A DNA stretch of 6,120 nucleotides from Actinomycetota bacterium (lineage in GTDB: Bacteria > Actinomycetota > Thermoleophilia > Gaiellales > Gaiellaceae): NCBI GenBank assembly GCA_005883235.1, contig VAYE01000079.1:1-6120 (forward strand). Direction: 5' to 3'. Positions within the stretch are counted from its first letter, which is position 1. Each line of letters opens with the position of its first letter. Position numbers and translations under genes: made by a program. Below the pieces are notes generated by a model. It saw only the letters and a program-made list of their open reading frames with translations. It was not told the DNA's origin and searched no databases. Below are positions 5,190 through 6,120 of the stretch, piece by piece.

Positions 5190-5599
5190 TGGCTCCGAGC
5201 AGGATTCTCCTGACCATCGTCGCGCTCGCCGCGGCCACCGCGGCCGCGGGGTGCGGCAGCGACTCCACGTCGCCGCCCGACGTCGTGCGAGCCTGGAGCA
5301 AGGCGGTGAATCGCGGCGACAACGAGAGCGCAGCGCGGCTCTTCGGCCCTCGGGTCAAGTTCGTCGCCGGCGACTACGTGACCGTGGTGCGCGGACACGA
5401 ACGGGCGGTCGCCTTCAACGCCGGGCTCGGCTGGTGCGGCCCGATCGTCAGGCTCGTTGCCAAGGGCACCGACGTCACCGCGCAGTTCGCGCTCGCGACT
5501 CGGGCCGCCGGGCGTTGCACTGCGGGCCGCGAGCGTGGATCGGTCTTCTTCCGCATCCGTCACGGCAAGATCGTGCTCTTCGACCAGATCGGCGCCTAA
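5189..5599 (+). CDS. Putative lipoprotein with NTF2/SnoaL-like domain
   Basis: A 136-residue predicted exported protein. Residues 1-21 look like a lipoprotein signal peptide: Arg5, a hydrophobic stretch ILLTIVALAAATAAA (6-20), and a lipobox-like AAGC with Cys22. The Ala at -3 is a weak match to the usual Leu. GSDSTSPP follows as a linker. The remainder, with VVRAWSKAVNRGDNESAARLF (32-52) then mixed strands ending SVFFRIRHGKIVLFDQI (118-134), has the helix-plus-curved-sheet pattern of NTF2/SnoaL-like domains. Cys83 (GWCGP) and Cys110 (GRCTAG) could form a disulfide outside the membrane. The ATG at 5189 is chosen because it starts the signal peptide. Starts further upstream (5150, 5165, 5168) would extend into the VOC gene. 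It is divergent from the VOC gene by 13 bases and precedes the reductase-like gene by 9. Role unknown. Confidence 0.8.
   Translation: MAPSRILLTIVALAAATAAAGCGSDSTSPPDVVRAWSKAVNRGDNESAARLFGPRVKFVAGDYVTVVRGHERAVAFNAGLGWCGPIVRLVAKGTDVTAQFALATRAAGRCTAGRERGSVFFRIRHGKIVLFDQIGA
5200..5212. repeat. Inverted repeat CAGGA-TTC-TCCTG near the divergent starts
   Basis: A perfect five-base dyad with a three-base centre, inside the lipoprotein signal-peptide codons and about where the -35 region of the VOC promoter would lie. It could be an operator for the divergent pair. The arms are short, so chance is quite possible. Confidence 0.3.
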
Positions 5600-5608
5600 G
5601 CTCCACCC

Positions 5609-6120
5609 GTGGAGACGCGCAAGTGGCCCCGCCGCAACGATCCTGACTCGATCCGAACCCGCCAGGAGGCGCTCGGGCTCGACGGCGAGGTGACCGCGCA
5701 CGACCTGGCGCCGTTCGCCGGCGCGCAGGAGTCGCTGACCGGCGTCGCTGTGACACCGGTCGCGGTGGTCGGTCCGCTCCACGTCTCGCTCGGCGAGTAC
5801 GAGCTGACGGAGCCCGAGGGACGGGTCGAGGAGCGGGGCCGCGCCGAGGAGGACGTCTATGTGCCCCTCGCCCACACCGAGGGCGGGCTCTCCGACTCCC
5901 TCTACCGCGGCGCGCGGGCCGCGTCCGAGTCGGGCGGGTTCCGCACCTTCGTGCTCGCGGACCGGATCACGCGCGCGTCCTGCTTCGTCTGCCGGACGAC
6001 CGAGGAGGCCGTGGCGCTCGCGCGCTGGATCGAGGGCGAGCTCGACGCCATGCACGCCTGGCTCGAGGGCCTCGACGATCCCTCCCGCTCCCGCTTCGCC
6101 AAGCTGCGGGAGACCAAGAC
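5609..6120 (+). CDS. HMG-CoA reductase family protein (N-terminal part, runs off window)
   Basis: 170 codons are visible. The family reduces HMG-CoA to mevalonate with NAD(P)H, feeding isoprenoid synthesis. SIRTRQEALGL (14-24) resembles the RRxALE opening of the catalytic domain. AQESLTGVAVTPVAVVGPL (39-57) matches the ENVIG...PVGVAGPL block with Glu41. VPLAHTEGGL (85-94) holds the catalytic Glu91, and VLADRITRAS (115-124) holds Arg122, the counterpart of human Arg590. The Glu91-Arg122 distance (31) equals human Glu559-Arg590. SRSRFAKL (159-166) matches the human SRFARL block, so it looks class I-like. Human Asn567 of VASTNRG is replaced by Tyr99 in SDSLYRG. The catalytic Lys, Asp and His lie beyond the window. 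The GTG at 5609 is the first possible start after an in-frame stop, 9 bases past the lipoprotein stop, with no Shine-Dalgarno. The family is fairly sure, the activity unproven. Confidence 0.85.
   Translation, partial: METRKWPRRNDPDSIRTRQEALGLDGEVTAHDLAPFAGAQESLTGVAVTPVAVVGPLHVSLGEYELTEPEGRVEERGRAEEDVYVPLAHTEGGLSDSLYRGARAASESGGFRTFVLADRITRASCFVCRTTEEAVALARWIEGELDAMHAWLEGLDDPSRSRFAKLRETK

Noticed and set aside
5227..5250. A GC-rich near-palindrome with repeated CGCGGCC
   Set aside because: It is explained by Ala codons (GCG/GCC) in the lipoprotein signal peptide.
4811..6055. A long upstream extension of the diiron frame on the minus strand
   Set aside because: It is out of frame with or antisense to the VOC, lipoprotein and reductase-like genes and encodes Arg/Ala/Gly-rich sequence. 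The recognisable protein starts at 4810.

Overview
The window comes from a very GC-rich bacterium. Almost every codon in the real genes ends in G or C, GTG and TTG starts occur, and some genes seem to have little or no leader. With a complete GatCAB operon this suggests an actinobacterium (Actinomycetota). A deep-branching class such as Thermoleophilia is possible, but no marker here proves it. There are no RNA genes, insertion sequences, CRISPR arrays, attachment sites or origins that I can see.

Layout. Eight genes lie on the minus strand, read from high to low coordinates: a VOC-fold protein (5175-4828), an R2/ferritin-like diiron protein (4810-3995), folD (3995-3144), a cold-shock protein (3063-2863), gatC (2776-2492), gatA (2377-959), an 84-residue unknown (962-708), and gatB (715 to beyond base 1). 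Diverging from the VOC gene on the plus strand are a small lipoprotein with an NTF2/SnoaL-like look (5189-5599) and the start of an HMG-CoA-reductase-family gene (5609 to beyond 6120).

How the genes fit together. GatC, GatA and GatB form the tRNA-dependent amidotransferase that converts Glu-tRNA(Gln) and/or Asp-tRNA(Asn) to the correct aminoacyl-tRNA. FolD makes the one-carbon folates used for purines, thymidylate and formyl-Met-tRNA. The diiron protein is translationally coupled to folD by a TGATG overlap. The cold-shock gene sits between folD and gatC and is bounded by a strong hairpin on each side, so it may be its own short transcript with read-through into gatCAB.

The main novelty candidate is the 84-residue gene inside the gat operon. 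It overlaps gatA by an ATGA and gatB by 8 bases, carries gatB's Shine-Dalgarno sequence, and matches no family I recognise. Secondary points are mutually exclusive hairpins between csp and gatC, paired dyads between gatC and gatA, possible leaderless promoters for the VOC and diiron genes, and an HMG-CoA-reductase-like protein with changed residues near its catalytic Glu. All gaps between genes are under 120 bases. Much of the window is ordinary housekeeping sequence.
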